A DNA stretch of 64,000 bases from Monodelphis domestica. Lineage: Eukaryota; Chordata; Mammalia; Didelphimorphia; Didelphidae. The notes under the pieces were generated by a model, which had not been told where the DNA came from, made no database searches, and saw only the letters and a list, made by a program, of their open reading frames with translations. The stretch lies in contig NC_077234.1 of the NCBI RefSeq assembly GCF_027887165.1, forward strand, positions 246,882,658 to 246,946,657. The letters are read 5' to 3'. A program made the translations under genes and the position numbers. Of the stretch, positions 45,190-56,365 are shown piece after piece; the stretch's first letter is position 1, and each line of letters begins with the position of its first letter.

Positions 45190-47055
45190 ATTTCAAGCCC
45201 AGATGGCAGAGTAGAAGCAAGAAAAGCTCAAACAACCATGAGAATCCTCTCCAACAAACCTTAAAATAACAGCACATAATGAACAGAGAAATGAAAGAAC
45301 CAACAAGGAGACAGAGTGAAGCAACTTTCATTCAGAAAACAACTTGGAAGGTAGGCAGAGAGGGTCTGGGTGACTGGAATAAGAGGGGAGCACAGTCCAC
45401 AGGAGGCTACACTGAGGAGTAAGGAGCAAGCCAGCAGAAACCCCCATGCCCCCATCATCTACTGTTCCAGGTTCTAAACCTCGACTCAAGCTAACATTGA
45501 GACCCTGAGACCCAGCCTGAGCCAACAGCGGTGCAACACCACGCAGGCATACCCAGTAAAGTTCCAAGCCTGCAGTAAAGTCCAGAATCCCAGCATGAGG
45601 CAGTGTGCTCAGCATGCTTGATCTATAGACCCAGAGAGAGGCCAGAAGCCTGAGCCAAAGCTTGTGGTGAGGTCCAGAATCCCAGCATAAGGCAGTCTGT
45701 CTAGCATGCCTGGTCTGTGTGAGCCCAGAGCCAGGGGCACAGTCCCAATCCAAGACAGTCCCTACCTAGCTGGGCTGTGTGAGCCCAGGCAGAGCCCTTA
45801 CTAAAGCTGAAGGTGAAGTACAAGCCCCAGGGTAAGGTCATCCACAGCATGCCTGACTTGCTCAAGCCCAGAGTGAGACTAAAAGCCCCATTGAAGCCAA
45901 ACCAGAGGCTAGACCCTGAGCCTCAACATAGGAAGCTCACAGTGCTCTGAGATCCACAAGCCATCATCAGTCTCAGGGGGTGACTGAAGCAGCAGTGGAA
46001 GGTGACTTTCAGAGCTCTCAGTCCACAGGCAAGCATACCTCATTGGAAGAACTGAAACTTACCCAAACCCAGTAATGCAGACAAGGGTGTAGAACTAAGC
46101 AGATAACGTGAAAAAAAAAATCAAGAGGTATAAAAGAGAATTGCACTTCGAGAAAAGGGAAGGGAGAGGTGGGAGAGGGTAAATGATCTCACCTACAGAG
46201 GCATGAAAAACTATTACAGCAGAGGGAAGGATGAGAGTGGTGATGGGCAATGCTTAAACTTTACTCTCATTGTAACTGACTCAGAGAGGGAATAACAACC
46301 ATACTAACTGGGGTACAGAATCCTATCTCCCCCACAGAGAAGTAGGAGGGGAATAAATCAAGGGCAAAGGGGGTATAATAGGAGGGAGGGGCAAGTGGGG
46401 GGTGATTAAAAGCAAAACACCTATAAGGAAAAACAGAGTGAAAGGAAAAAGAACAGGATCAAAAGGGGAAAATAAGATAGAGGGGAATACACAATTGGTA
46501 ATCATAACTGTGAATATGAATGGGATGAACTTATCCATAAAATGGAAATGGATAGCAGAGTGGATTAAAAACCAGAATCCTATTATACATGGTTTACAAG
46601 AAACACATTTGAGACAGGAAGGCACAGAGTAATGGTAAGGGAATGGAGCAGAATTTATTGTGCAACATCTAATGTTTAAAAAAAAAAAACAGGGGTAGCA
46701 ATCATGATCTCAAAGCTAAAGCAAAAATAGATCTCATTAAATGAGATAAGATAGGAAATTACATCTTGCTAAAAGGTACTATAGTCAATGAAGTAATATA
46801 AATACTAAACATATATGTACAAATGGTACAGTCTACAAAATTTTAAAGGAGAAATTAAATGAGCTTCGGGAGGAAATAGATAGTACAATTATATAAGTAG
46901 GGAATCTCAACTTCCCCCTTTCAGATCTATAGAAAATCAAACCAAATAAAGCAAGAAGTAAAGGAAGTAAATTAAATTTTTAGAGTTAGAACTAGTAGAT
47001 CTGTAGAGAAAACTGAATAGGAACATAAAGGAATATACCTTCTTTTCTGCAGTAC
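45190..47055 (+). mobile_element. L1 fragment: 5' UTR joined to ORF2 endonuclease, ORF1 missing
   Basis: It begins 'agatggcagagtagaagcaa' (L1 5' end) and continues through a long 5' UTR with repeated 'agcccagag'/'gcatgcctg' blocks to about 46080. It passes to ORF2 N-terminal text at about 46490 (TVNMNGMN, GLQETHLRQ), and stops at about 47055. ORF1 is absent, so an internal deletion or recombination has occurred. Confidence 0.8.
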
Positions 47056-48411
47056 ATGGCTCCTACAGTTGTTTTTTCAATGAGATATTTCATTTTTCTT
47101 TTTTTTTTCATTCTTTTGATTTTGGTTTATTGTCTCTTGATATCTCATGAAGTCATTAACTTCTAGTTGCCCAATTCTAATTTTTAAGTAATGTTTCTGA
47201 TTGTTGGTGTTTTTTTTTTCCATGAGCTCTTGAATCTCTTTTTCTGTCTGATCAATTCTGCTTTTTAAGCTGTTTTTTTTTTTCCTTCTTGCATTGCTTT
47301 CATTTCTCTTTCCCAGTTTGGGTTGTTTCAGAACCTAAAGGCAATTCTTTGAAGTTTTGTGTGTACTGCTTTCCTTTCACTGTCCTCTTCTGAGTCTGTG
47401 CCTTGTGCATTTTCTTCATAAAATTTTTCTACGACTAGGTTTTTGTCTATGTGTGTGTGTGTCTTTATGTTCGTTCATTTTCCCAGCCTTTTTCTCGACT
47501 TTCGCTTTTATTTTAAAAGTGGGCTATGTTCTCAGATTAGAGAAGGCACTCTCTTAAACTTCAATTTTTCCTTGCTGCTACCCTTAGTTCTATTTCCTGG
47601 TTTCTATAAGTTTCAAGTCTTCTAAGGTGGTACACTGCCCTCAGGACTGAGAGCTTCTGAAAGCCACCTCCCACTGCTGATTCAATCACCCCCAGGCTCA
47701 AAGCTTGCTGAGCTCAGAACACGGTGAGCTATACTGTGCTGGTGCTCAGGGTCTAGCCTCAGGCTTGGTCAGGGGCTTTGGACCTCACTCTGTACTTAGC
47801 TATGGACTGCCTTGCCCTGGGGCTTGAAGCTTTGGCTTGAACTTGAGTAGGGGCTCTGGGTCTAGCTAGGAGCTTACCCAGATCAGGCTTACTGTGTAGA
47901 CTGCCTTGTACTTGATCTTCACTGCAGGCTTGGGCAAGGGCTCTGGCACTCCCCTTGGGTTTGCATCTGCTAGTCTCATAGTCCACTGTTTCGGGCTGGG
48001 GCTTGCAGGGACTCAGAGCCTCTTTCTGAGCCTGTACCTGCCAGACACACTATGGACTGCCCAGTGCTGGGGCTTGAGGCTGTGTTTGAGGCTTAGGCAG
48101 AGACTTGGGTTCTCCAAGCTGGCTTGGGTTCAGGTTCAGAACCTGCCACTACAGATGGGCGGCCTGGCTGTTGGCCTGCACAGGTACTCCTTGGCAGGGT
48201 CTTGCTGCTGGCTCTGCTCTCCTCTCACCCCAGGGAACCAGACCCTCCTTTGCCTACCTTTGGTCTTGTGTTCTGCATGAAGAAAGTCGCTTTACTCCAG
48301 TCCCCTTGTTTGTTCTGTCACTACCGTATTGATTTTGAGACCTTATTTTAAGGTTGGTTGGAACATGTTTGAGTGTTTTGAGCTTTTCCTGCTTCTACTC
48401 TGCTATCTTAA
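47056..48411 (-). mobile_element. L1 fragment: 5' UTR and ORF1 N-terminus (antisense)
   Basis: The minus-strand reading starts at 48411 with 'gatagcagagtagaagcagg', the same 5' end as at 45190, followed by the 5' UTR and the coiled-coil start of ORF1 (about 47300-47100). It forms an inverted repeat with the 5' UTR of the preceding L1 piece. Overlapping plus-strand ORFs are antisense shadows. Confidence 0.8.
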
Positions 48412-48540
48412 GTTATAAAAATAATAGGATCCTTCTGTCCTAGCCATGGCTCTTCCTTGTCTAGTGATCTTGGCCCCTCTGTCACTGGGCAATTAGGCTG
48501 TGTCTGCTCACTGAAAGGACGGGGAATGAGGCAAACTTAG

Positions 48541-48753
48541 TCACAAGTTAAAGGAACACCAACCAAAAGAAGAGAAGAAAAGAAACACAACAATGCTCCA
48601 GTTCACATGGCATTTGTGAATGCCCTGGAAAATCAATGGCACGTGCAATGTTATGGAATTGAACAGCAACAGATATTTCTACCAAATAGACCATTTCAGT
48701 GTAGCGATATGGGAAGAAGTAGAGATGTAAAGAGCTCTGAGGCTCAAGATTAG
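48541..48753 (+). other. Unexplained 70-codon open frame, possible exon or pseudogene remnant
   Basis: A stop-free frame bounded by TAG at 48538-48540 and TAG at 48751-48753. Its composition is protein-like (many K/E/Q/N, with W and C present) and it includes MAFVNALENQWHVQCYG near 48607-48657. It lies outside the recognised L1 and L2 copies. A further in-frame ATG sits just before the first TAG, so it may be a decayed coding piece. I do not recognise the protein. Chance is possible at this length. Confidence 0.25.
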
Positions 48754-48765
48754 TTTGGGGGGAAA

Positions 48766-49280
48766 TTGCTGAAATTGATCTTTACTGTCTCCCTCTGCCC
48801 TTATGGCACTTCTTTGTTTCCTCACCGATCTTGCTCAATCCAAGGCATCATGGGCAACTCAAAGATGGTCCTGCTTTTCTTTGGACTGATAGACTCCGGC
48901 TACCAGCCTTTACTCTTTTGTACTCACCTCTCCTATGCATCCAAATTGGACCGCTTGCTGTTTCTGAAGAATGCGTCACCTTTATACCATCTCAACGCAC
49001 CCAGAATGTTCTCACTCTATCTCTGCCTTTCCAAATCCCATTGAATTTTTCAAGTGTTACCTCTTCCATGAAGCATTCATGATTCATCCTTCCTAGGGAC
49101 TCCTACAGCATTTTGTTCATGTGGCATTTGTTAGGTACTGTGTTAATTGTAAGTATTTGCCCCTCCTCTCTTGTTCCTTAAAGGGCAAAGAGGGTGTATT
49201 ATGACTCATCTTTCTTTCTTCAGCAGTGCCTACCCCTGGACCACGTATGCTAATGTACATTTATTGAATTAATGAAATAT
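48766..49280 (+). mobile_element. L2/CR1-clade LINE 3' fragment
   Basis: Text of the type 'ttacctcttccatgaagcat', then 'tttgttaggtactgtg', 'aaagggcaaagagggtgt' and 'tacatttattgaatta' is the usual 3' end of L2-like elements in sense orientation. Confidence 0.6.
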
Positions 49281-49985
49281 TAGAATAATAGGACCTCAGT
49301 CAGAATTAGAAGAGACCTCAACAAACATTTGATTCTATCTTGAGCAAGAATCTCCCTTACAACATCCTGGAAAAAGAGATTTTAATAATTTTAATAATGG
49401 TCCGAAGCTAAATGATCTACCTTCAGAGCTAGTGAACTTTTGATCTCCTTGGAGTTATTTAAGAAGAAGCTGGATGGCCACTAGTAGGATTTGTGGGAGT
49501 CAGGATTTCTTTTTCAGAATAGGTGAGACCAATTCCTGTCTAAGGTACTTTCAGTTCATATTCTCTGGTTCTCTTGTTATATGAGTCAACCAAGTTCTGC
49601 CTAGTGATAAAAAAATCACAACCTCCAAAGGCGAACTATTCCAGTGTACTGGATGGTGTCTAACCAAGGCAAAGAACAGTAGGCTATAACCTCATTTATT
49701 AAAAACATTATATTTCTGTTAATACAGTCTAACATACCATTAGGGTTTTTTTTTGTGTGTGTGTGTGGCTGCTTAAATTTTTAAGTGACTAAAACCCCCA
49801 ATTCTTTAAAAAAAATATGCGGTCCCTAAGATTTTAATATTAGTCTCAACTATTGTATTAAAATCAAATTCCTTCTTAATTACATTACTTTCATTACAAC
49901 ATTACTAGGAAGTTGGAAAGTAAACATCTTTCAGGACATTTCCATGTCAAAGGAAATATTTGTCACAGATTTCAGGAGCTATAGA
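49281..49985. other. Intergenic, MIR-like fragment
   Basis: Mostly unrecognised AT-rich sequence with a MIR-like antisense trace near 49280-49640 and a short GT run at 49755-49768. No coding signal was seen. Confidence 0.45.
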
Positions 49986-50455
49986 CAGGACTAACAATAA
50001 GTCAGCCTATCAACAAGGTTGAAAGAGGAACAGGATCTATATGTAGAAAAACATTTATAGCAGCTATTTTTGAGGTAATAAAGAACTGGAAACTGAAGAT
50101 ATGGACCTCATTTGGGAAATGGCTGAACAAGCAATAAATGAATGCAATGAAAACCTATTGTGTCATAGAAATGATGAAGTGGATGGTTTCTGAGAAAGAC
50201 GTATATGAAGTAATAGAGACACATGAGCAGAACCAACAAAACAATTTATACTATAATTTTGTAGAAATAAACAACTTTCAAAGATTTCTAGACCTTCGAG
50301 CAATAAAATAATGATTCTAGAAGATTGATGATGAAGAACATTTTGTTTGAATATACATATTTATCACAAGAGTTTTATTTTTGCGTGGGTGATGGTGTAG
50401 GTAGGAAGAAGAAAAAACAAATATTTCTAAATTGAAAATTTAATTTTTAAAAAGA
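49986..50455 (+). mobile_element. L1 3' end fragment (sense)
   Basis: 'gaacaggatctatatgtaga', 'gcagctatttttgaggtaat' and 'acatgagcagaaccaacaaa' are the L1 3' blocks found reversed at 43900-44050. An A-rich end lies near 50440. Confidence 0.75.
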
Positions 50456-51479
50456 AAGCAACACAACATAAGCAGTTTGAACCACAGAGTTCAAAAGCTA
50501 GCAAGATCTTAATAGTGTTATGAAATTGATTGCAGTAGCATCATCAGTTAATTTTTTTAACTGGCATCATGTTTTATCAATTCTGCAAAATAAGCAAACA
50601 TGTCCAATAAAAATAGATATTTTATAAATAAGTAAATCAGTGCTGTTATATCTTGCACAAGATTAATGAGAGCACTGTAATGGGGTTTCAGGTAGGCAGG
50701 TATGTAGACTCTCTTGGCCTGCTGATGGGAATACTGTTTGGAAGGAGTTGGGAATTTTCTAGTGTAGGTCTTTGTTCATGCTTTCAACAATTTCAACAAA
50801 AGATATTTTTATTTTGTCTCTTCTTTCTCTATGTTGATGTTGATTCCCCTATCTGCTCCTTTCCTTTTCTCTTTCATAAATGCACTATTACAGTGCAGGT
50901 GGGAACTGAAGCAGTAATTCAATAGCTAAAAATACCGCTTTTGATTCTTGGAAGTTTTCATCCTTTCATATTGACTTATGAAACCTGGAATGTCGATTAA
51001 TTAGAGATTTCACTGTCTGCCTGTAATAAAGTCAAGTCCGCATAACTAAAGGGCTTGTTTTTTACAAAATCCTGACCTATATTCCCAAGTTGAGTATCCA
51101 AGTGTGTAGCTAGGACTAAATAAATGGCTTAATGAAGTGTTAATGAATTAAATGCGAAGACTACCTGTGTTGTCTCTTTGAACGCCTTTATACTGACCGA
51201 CTTCTGAGAGGATGTCGCTGCTACTAGCTTCTACACATTACTTCACTTTTTCTGCCCCCACTTCCTTCTTAAACTTGCACTCCTAGCTTTGACATGCAGA
51301 GTCTGGTGATCCCCCAGCAGTGTGGCCTTCCGCAAATTTTTCCTGCTGAAAGGCTTTCACTGTTAAAAATTTCACTTTAAAACGAGTCCTTCCCATAACC
51401 TATGAAGTAAGAGAGATGTGTAAGGAGAAAAAAAAGGGACCAGCCTGCTTAGACCTGGCTGCAAGAGAAGCAAAGATTC
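50456..51479. other. Sequence upstream of PROS1, no gene seen
   Basis: Non-repetitive by eye and of moderate AT content. It may contain distal PROS1 regulatory sequence. The 90-codon frame at 50653-50925 has no recognisable similarity. Confidence 0.5.
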
Positions 51480-51816
51480 CGGGGCTCTGTTTACAAGGCG
51501 CCCTTTCCCCACCCCCTCCCACCCCCACAAACTCTGAAAAGCTTCCCGGAAAAAGTCCTGTTTCTGGGATGGATCCTGTCCCACTGTTATCTCTTTCCCC
51601 AGCAGGGGCTAGGGGACAGGGAGCTGGCAACCTCTTCCCTCCCTCCCGCTTACGGTTGTTTTGCTGTCTCCCTCTGAAGCTCTGGGACAAAGTAAATAGT
51701 GAAGAAGCCGGAGCAGTAGCAGAAGCAGAAACCGGCGAAGCGGCAGCAGCAGAGACCAGGCAGTGCCCTGCCTCTCGCGTACTCTCCGGCCGCCTTTGAT
51801 GCTGGGCCTTCTCACC
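51480..51816 (+). promoter_or_regulatory. PROS1: PROS1 proximal promoter and 5' untranslated region
   Basis: GC content rises from about 51480. There is a C-rich tract at about 51504-51530 (ccccaccccctcccaccccc, potential Sp1/KLF site) and a purine/GCAG-rich stretch at 51700-51765 leading to the start codon. No canonical TATA box is evident. The GC-rich zone continues into intron 1 until about 52480. The transcription start site is not resolved. Confidence 0.55.
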
Positions 51817-51883
51817 ATGAGGGTCCTGGGAGGCCTCCTTATAAGTCTTTTTTTCATGATCCAGATCTCAGAAGCAGAAAACT
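51817..51883 (+). CDS. PROS1: PROS1 coding exon 1 (signal peptide of protein S)
   Basis: Protein S is a secreted, vitamin K-dependent plasma glycoprotein. It is a cofactor of activated protein C and of TFPI and a ligand of TAM receptors (family knowledge). The exon encodes 22 codons plus one base: MRVLGG, a hydrophobic core LLISLFFMIQI, then SEAEN, ending at donor ACT|GTGAGT in phase 1. The MRVLGG start, the SEA(x)N end and the phase all match human PROS1 exon 1, where the signal peptide is also encoded alone. I chose the ATG at 51817 (context caccATGa, A at -3). An in-frame ATG at 51799 would add MLGLLT but has a poor context. The Gla-domain exon was not found in the remaining 12 kb, so intron 1 exceeds 12.1 kb. 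PROS1 diverges from ARL13B as in human. Confidence 0.9.
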
Positions 51884-53680
51884 GTGAGTAATCAATTGTG
51901 TGGATTCCCATGTGTCCCCCCTTAACGAGCCCCCCGTAACTTTGCCAAGCTAGTCCCGCTTCGTGGTCCAGGGAGTTCCTTTTCCCTTCTTAGCCCTCCC
52001 CCCGAGGAGGAGACTATACTGCGAAAACTTAAGTAGATGGGGGGCCGCTGAAAAGCAAGTGCAGCCGGGGGGCCGGTCGGGGCAGTATTTGCTTGGGACA
52101 CTAATTGTCTGCCTACTCGCCTTCTCCGGGAACAAATCCCAGCGATTCTCAGTCATGAGAGAGGGCGGAGGGCACCCTGCTTGGTCCGTCCCGTCCCCCT
52201 CTCCTCACCGGTCCCCCCAGGTTAGAAACTGAACTTCGCCATCTGGGCAAGAATGCCCTCCAACTCTGGAATCCGGGAAAGCCAGAGCTCGTTCTTCACT
52301 CCTCCCCACGGCTCACCCCGCCCCCCACCGGGATCCCGCGCCAAGCATCGCCCCTTTCTGCTGCCTTACTTACTACCTAGCCTTATGCAATGCCCGTACT
52401 TTGAGCTTCTATCGACTTTCGTGGCCACACTGACTAACCGAAGTAGGACGACGCGTATTCTTCGTGCTAGCTCGGGGATCCAAAGCAAAGTTAAAGATGA
52501 GGTTGCCCAGATCGCACTTTAACACTAGGTAACATTCGAGTACTTCCTTTGCTTTCTTGACCGGTTCACAGTAGCTTTTCCACCATTTGGGTCTTGAAAA
52601 AAGTCTCCTATTGTCTTGTACGGAAAACTAATGCACATCTTGGTAGAGCCGAGCATTTCCACCCGAGGCTGATTGATTGACTTTCTAACGTCACGTTCTG
52701 ACTCCCTCAAGGTTGCCTGAGGTGAATTATCTTAAAGCTGATTACCTACTTGGGTGATGTTTTCTAAGGAGGCAGGATCAGGACGAGTACTATCGCCCCT
52801 GAACGTTCTTCTCTGCATCAGGGTAGGAAACCCAAGCCCCGGACTCTCAAAGAGTTTTTGAGGGGTTTGGTGACCAGAAGGAAAAGATTCCAAATTTGGA
52901 GACCCCAAATTAGGATTTAGGAAGACGGTCTGCTACGAATTGGACTAGAACGACACCCATTTGGCATAAATTGAGATGATTAGAAATAAGATATTTTAAA
53001 ATTCTAAATGCTGGAAGTTGATGCAATTTCTAAGACCTAAAATGGGAAAACCTCATCATAGAATGACTATTTTGTGGATTTCTTGATTTTAATCTTTAAA
53101 TGCTAGAGAGAATTTACATAAGTCCAAGTAAAGCCTGTCAAGAATTCTCTTCAGGATACCTTCACCAAACCTTAAAAGCTAAACTGAATTCTCTCAGCAA
53201 GTCTCTTGATGGTTCCTCACATAAGACAGTTAACGTTTTTTAGTGTCAAAGGAAATTCTATCAGCTCTTCTATATACTAAATTACAACTAGATTTACTCT
53301 CCCTCATGATTTTTATAAAGTGCTCTTGTTATTTGGGCTGTTGTAATCACATACACACACTCCTACCTTTTTCTTGTTTCCTCTTGCCTTCTTTCATCTT
53401 AAACTTTTCATGTTGATTTCATCTTGCCCTTATGTTCTCTCTCTTCAAAGATCAGTGTTAATAGGTAGAAGAAAGTAGTTAGGACTTGGTTAGGGTTAAA
53501 GTCCGTGATTGGATTGAAGTTCCTTCTATCCATGTGAAGACCAATTCTACTCCTTTATTATGCTACAAATCTATGGTTTCAAACAGAATAATTTTGCAAC
53601 AAAATATCAATTACATCCAATGTTCTCTGACTGCAATCAAGATTAAATAACCTATGTTTAGTCCAATATGCTTTTTTTGG
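51884..53680 (+). other. Start of PROS1 intron 1, no gene seen
   Basis: This is intronic sequence after the donor. The first 600 bases are GC-rich with several CpGs, consistent with the downstream half of a promoter CpG island; after that it is AT-rich. The small ORFs here have no recognisable similarity and no coding character. No repeat family was recognised. Confidence 0.6.
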
Positions 53681-53984
53681 GGTGATTTTTAATTTTTAAT
53701 GTATTTTTGTTTCATTAAATACTTTCCAATTACATTAAAACTTTAATATTCATTAAAAAAAATTTTGAGTTCCAAGTTATCTCCCTACTTTCTGCCTCCT
53801 CATCCTTTGAGAAGGCAAGCTATATATTGATTTATATACCCCAAGTCATGTAAAACATTTCCATATGAGTCATGTTGCAAAAGAAATCACAAACAAAAAA
53901 TAATTTAAAATTTTTAAAAATTAAAATGTTTTAATCTACATTCAGAGCTCATCTTTTCTCTCTCTGAAAGTGGGTAACATTTTG
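53681..53984 (-). mobile_element. L1 3' end fragment, antisense, part 1
   Basis: A T/A-rich start (53690-53760) is followed by reversed L1 3' UTR text. The same L1 continues at 54380 after an inserted LTR-like element. Confidence 0.6.
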
Positions 53985-54378
53985 ATCATGGGACCTATGG
54001 AATTGTCTTGATCAGAGTAGCTGTGAAGCGAGGTAAACTAAGTCATTGAACAGAAAACCTGTTTTTCCCTGGGAAAAGTAGAAATCAGAACTGAGCTTTC
54101 CTGTGAAGGTCAGTCAGCTCAGAACCAAAACAACATAAGTCAGGAATGAGAGAGTAACTCCCTAGGATAAGATATACAATGGAAGGTCCTGTCCATCAAG
54201 GTTATGTCTCATAATGAACATTGCTTGCTCTCTATCTTGCACCCTATAAAAACTGCATTGTAACTTCAGTCCACTACAGTTTTCATTATGAAAATTTGTC
54301 CTGGTCAGTAAGAAATAAATATTGGTTCCATTAATTTGAACTTCTGGGTATCCCAACTTGCTTTATGAAGTGCACCAC
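53985..54378 (+). mobile_element. LTR-like element splitting an L1
   Basis: It has a TATA-like 'cctataaaaactgcattg' near 54242 and a poly-A-like 'gtaagaaataaatattgg' near 54306. The order U3-TATA-polyA supports a plus-strand solo LTR. The termini are not fixed. Confidence 0.5.
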
Positions 54379-54890
54379 TTCAGTTGTCTTCCACACATGA
54401 TCAGCCTTACAATATTGCTATTATTTTGTACAACGTTCTTCTGGTTCTGCTCACTTCTCTTTGCTTCAATTCATATAAGACTTCCCAGGTTTTCCTGAAA
54501 CCATCCTGTTTGTCATTTCTTATAGCAATAATATTCCATCATAATCATATGCTGCAACTTTTTCAACTATTCCCCAGTTGATGGACATCCCTTCAATTTC
54601 CAATTCTTTACCACCACAAAAAGAGTGCTATAAATATTTTTGTACAAATAAGCCATTTTCCCATTTCTTTTATCTTTTATCTTTTTGGGATACAGACATA
54701 GTAGTAGCACTGCAGGGACATATTTTTGTATGCACAATTTTATATTTCTCAAGGTGTAATTCCAAATTGTTTTCGAGATTGATTGTACCTATTCACAAAT
54801 CTATCAGCGGTGCATTAGTGTCCTTATGTTTTCACATCTCTTTTAGTACTTGTCAATACTTTTCAAGATTCCCATAGTAATTCTCTCTCC
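54379..54890 (-). mobile_element. L1 3' fragment, antisense, part 2
   Basis: Reversed L1 ORF2/3' UTR blocks: 'caataatattccatcataat' and 'gtgcattagtgtcctt', in the same order as at 43920-44190. Confidence 0.75.
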
Positions 54891-54984
54891 ACCGAAGTAA
54901 AACACATCTCCCCTGCCCCTACACATTGTCTCTGTCCTCTAAAATTCATCATGTGGTGTGACAAGGAAATTGTGGTCGCCACAA

Positions 54985-55889
54985 TGTGACAAGGAAATCA
55001 CTTTAAAAGACTGATATATATTAATTTAAGGTCGCCAAGGAATTCAGCTATGTAATTCCTAAATGAAAACTCAAGTCAGCAGTCAACCTTTTATGGAGTT
55101 TAATTACAAACAGGATGAAGAAAGGTATTAGAGATAGAGAGAGAGAGAGGGAGAGAGAAAGGGGAGAGAAGGGAATAGGGCTTAAATACCCCTTCTGTTT
55201 AGGCTGGGCCAAAAGGCCCAAGCCCTTAGATAGCTGGGGCAAAGAAAGGAGATCAGTCCCTATTACTCATGTGACCAAAATGGAGAAACAGTCTCAGGGG
55301 CCTCCACCTCCAGCTTCCTTCAGAGCAAGCTTCTCAGAGCACAACCTCTCAGGGCAAAACCTCTCCAACCAACCCTCCTCAGTCCTCAGACCCCGCTATC
55401 TTTAAGGAAACCATCTCAGTTCCCTCCCCTCAGTTCTCACATCTACCAATCACTGTCCATGTCTTCCGTGTGCCAATGGTGGCTCTACCTTAACCCAGGA
55501 CCGCCCAGAGGTCTGTGGCTTTGCACATGTCTGTTGAAGGTCATATTCTCAAATAATTAAATCTTGATCCTTTGCTGCAGCCCTTCCTAAATCCTGTTAG
55601 GACTGAGTAGGGTAGAGATTGTATTTTCCAAGACCTGGTTCTGTCATTCCAAGTATCTCTATTGTATCAATTCTAAAATCAATCATGACTCAAATAAATT
55701 CCTGTTCTGTGCTTAAGCATAGGTCAAAGCCCTTTCCATTGTTCAGTAAAAGGTTTCTGTCCTAAAGTAATCTTAAGAAGGGAGGAGGAGGAACCTCCCA
55801 TGCCAATGGGGTTCACATTCCAATAGAGTTCCCACTATCAATAGGAAATTTTTCAAGTATGAAATTTCCCAATGGTGAAATTTCCAACA
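54985..55889 (-). mobile_element. Solo LTR, minus strand, related to 15699-16403
   Basis: On the minus strand it begins TGTTGGAAAT at 55889. It has a TATA-like 'gggtatttaagccc' (55182-55195 region), a CT run, 'aattaaactccataaa', 'gacttgag' and 'ttccttggcgacc', then 'tatatatcag', the same order as the LTR at 16240-16380. A 14-mer tgtgacaaggaaat occurs at both 54958 and 54985, near the 3' edge, so the exact end is uncertain. Confidence 0.65.
55135..55165 (+). repeat. (GA)n-rich tract in the LTR
   Basis: Short GA-rich run, the counterpart of the CT run of this LTR family. Confidence 0.85.
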
Positions 55890-56014
55890 TTTATAAGTCT
55901 AAGAAAATTTAAGGTTTACAGTGGTAGACAACCTTCTTATCTTGTCTAAACTTAGCCAGACTTGTTCTCTAATTACAAGCAATCAAATGTTTCATAAATT
56001 CTATACTTAATTTT

Positions 56015-56365
56015 TAAAATTAAAACATTTTATTTAATTAATTTAGAATATTTTTCCATGGTTACATGTTTCATGTTCTTTCCTTCCCCCCACCCCATAG
56101 CTGACCACAATTCCACTAGCTTTTACACATATCATTGATCAAGACCTATTTCCCTATTATTGATAATTGCACCAGGGTGATCATTTAGAGTCTACATCCC
56201 CAATCACATCCTCATTGAGCCATGTGATCAAGCAGTTGTTTTTCTTCTGTGTTTCTATTCCCACAGTTCTTACTCTGGATGTGGAGAGCTTCTTTCTCAT
56301 AAGTCCCTCAGAATTGACCTGGATCATTGCATTGCTGCTAGTAGAGAACTCCATTACATTTGATA
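56015..56365 (-). mobile_element. L1 3' UTR fragment, antisense
   Basis: Reversed L1 3' text: an A/T-rich end at 56015-56060, 'ctcataagtccctcagaa' and 'tggatcattgcattgctgct', comparable with 43735-43770. Confidence 0.7.

Noticed and set aside
47357..48351. Several overlapping plus-strand frames of 60-124 codons
   Set aside because: They are antisense to an L1 5' UTR/ORF1 segment; none has independent coding evidence.
51416..51911. Frames on both strands across the PROS1 promoter and exon 1
   Set aside because: They cross the PROS1 start and donor in other frames, and GC-rich composition explains their openness.
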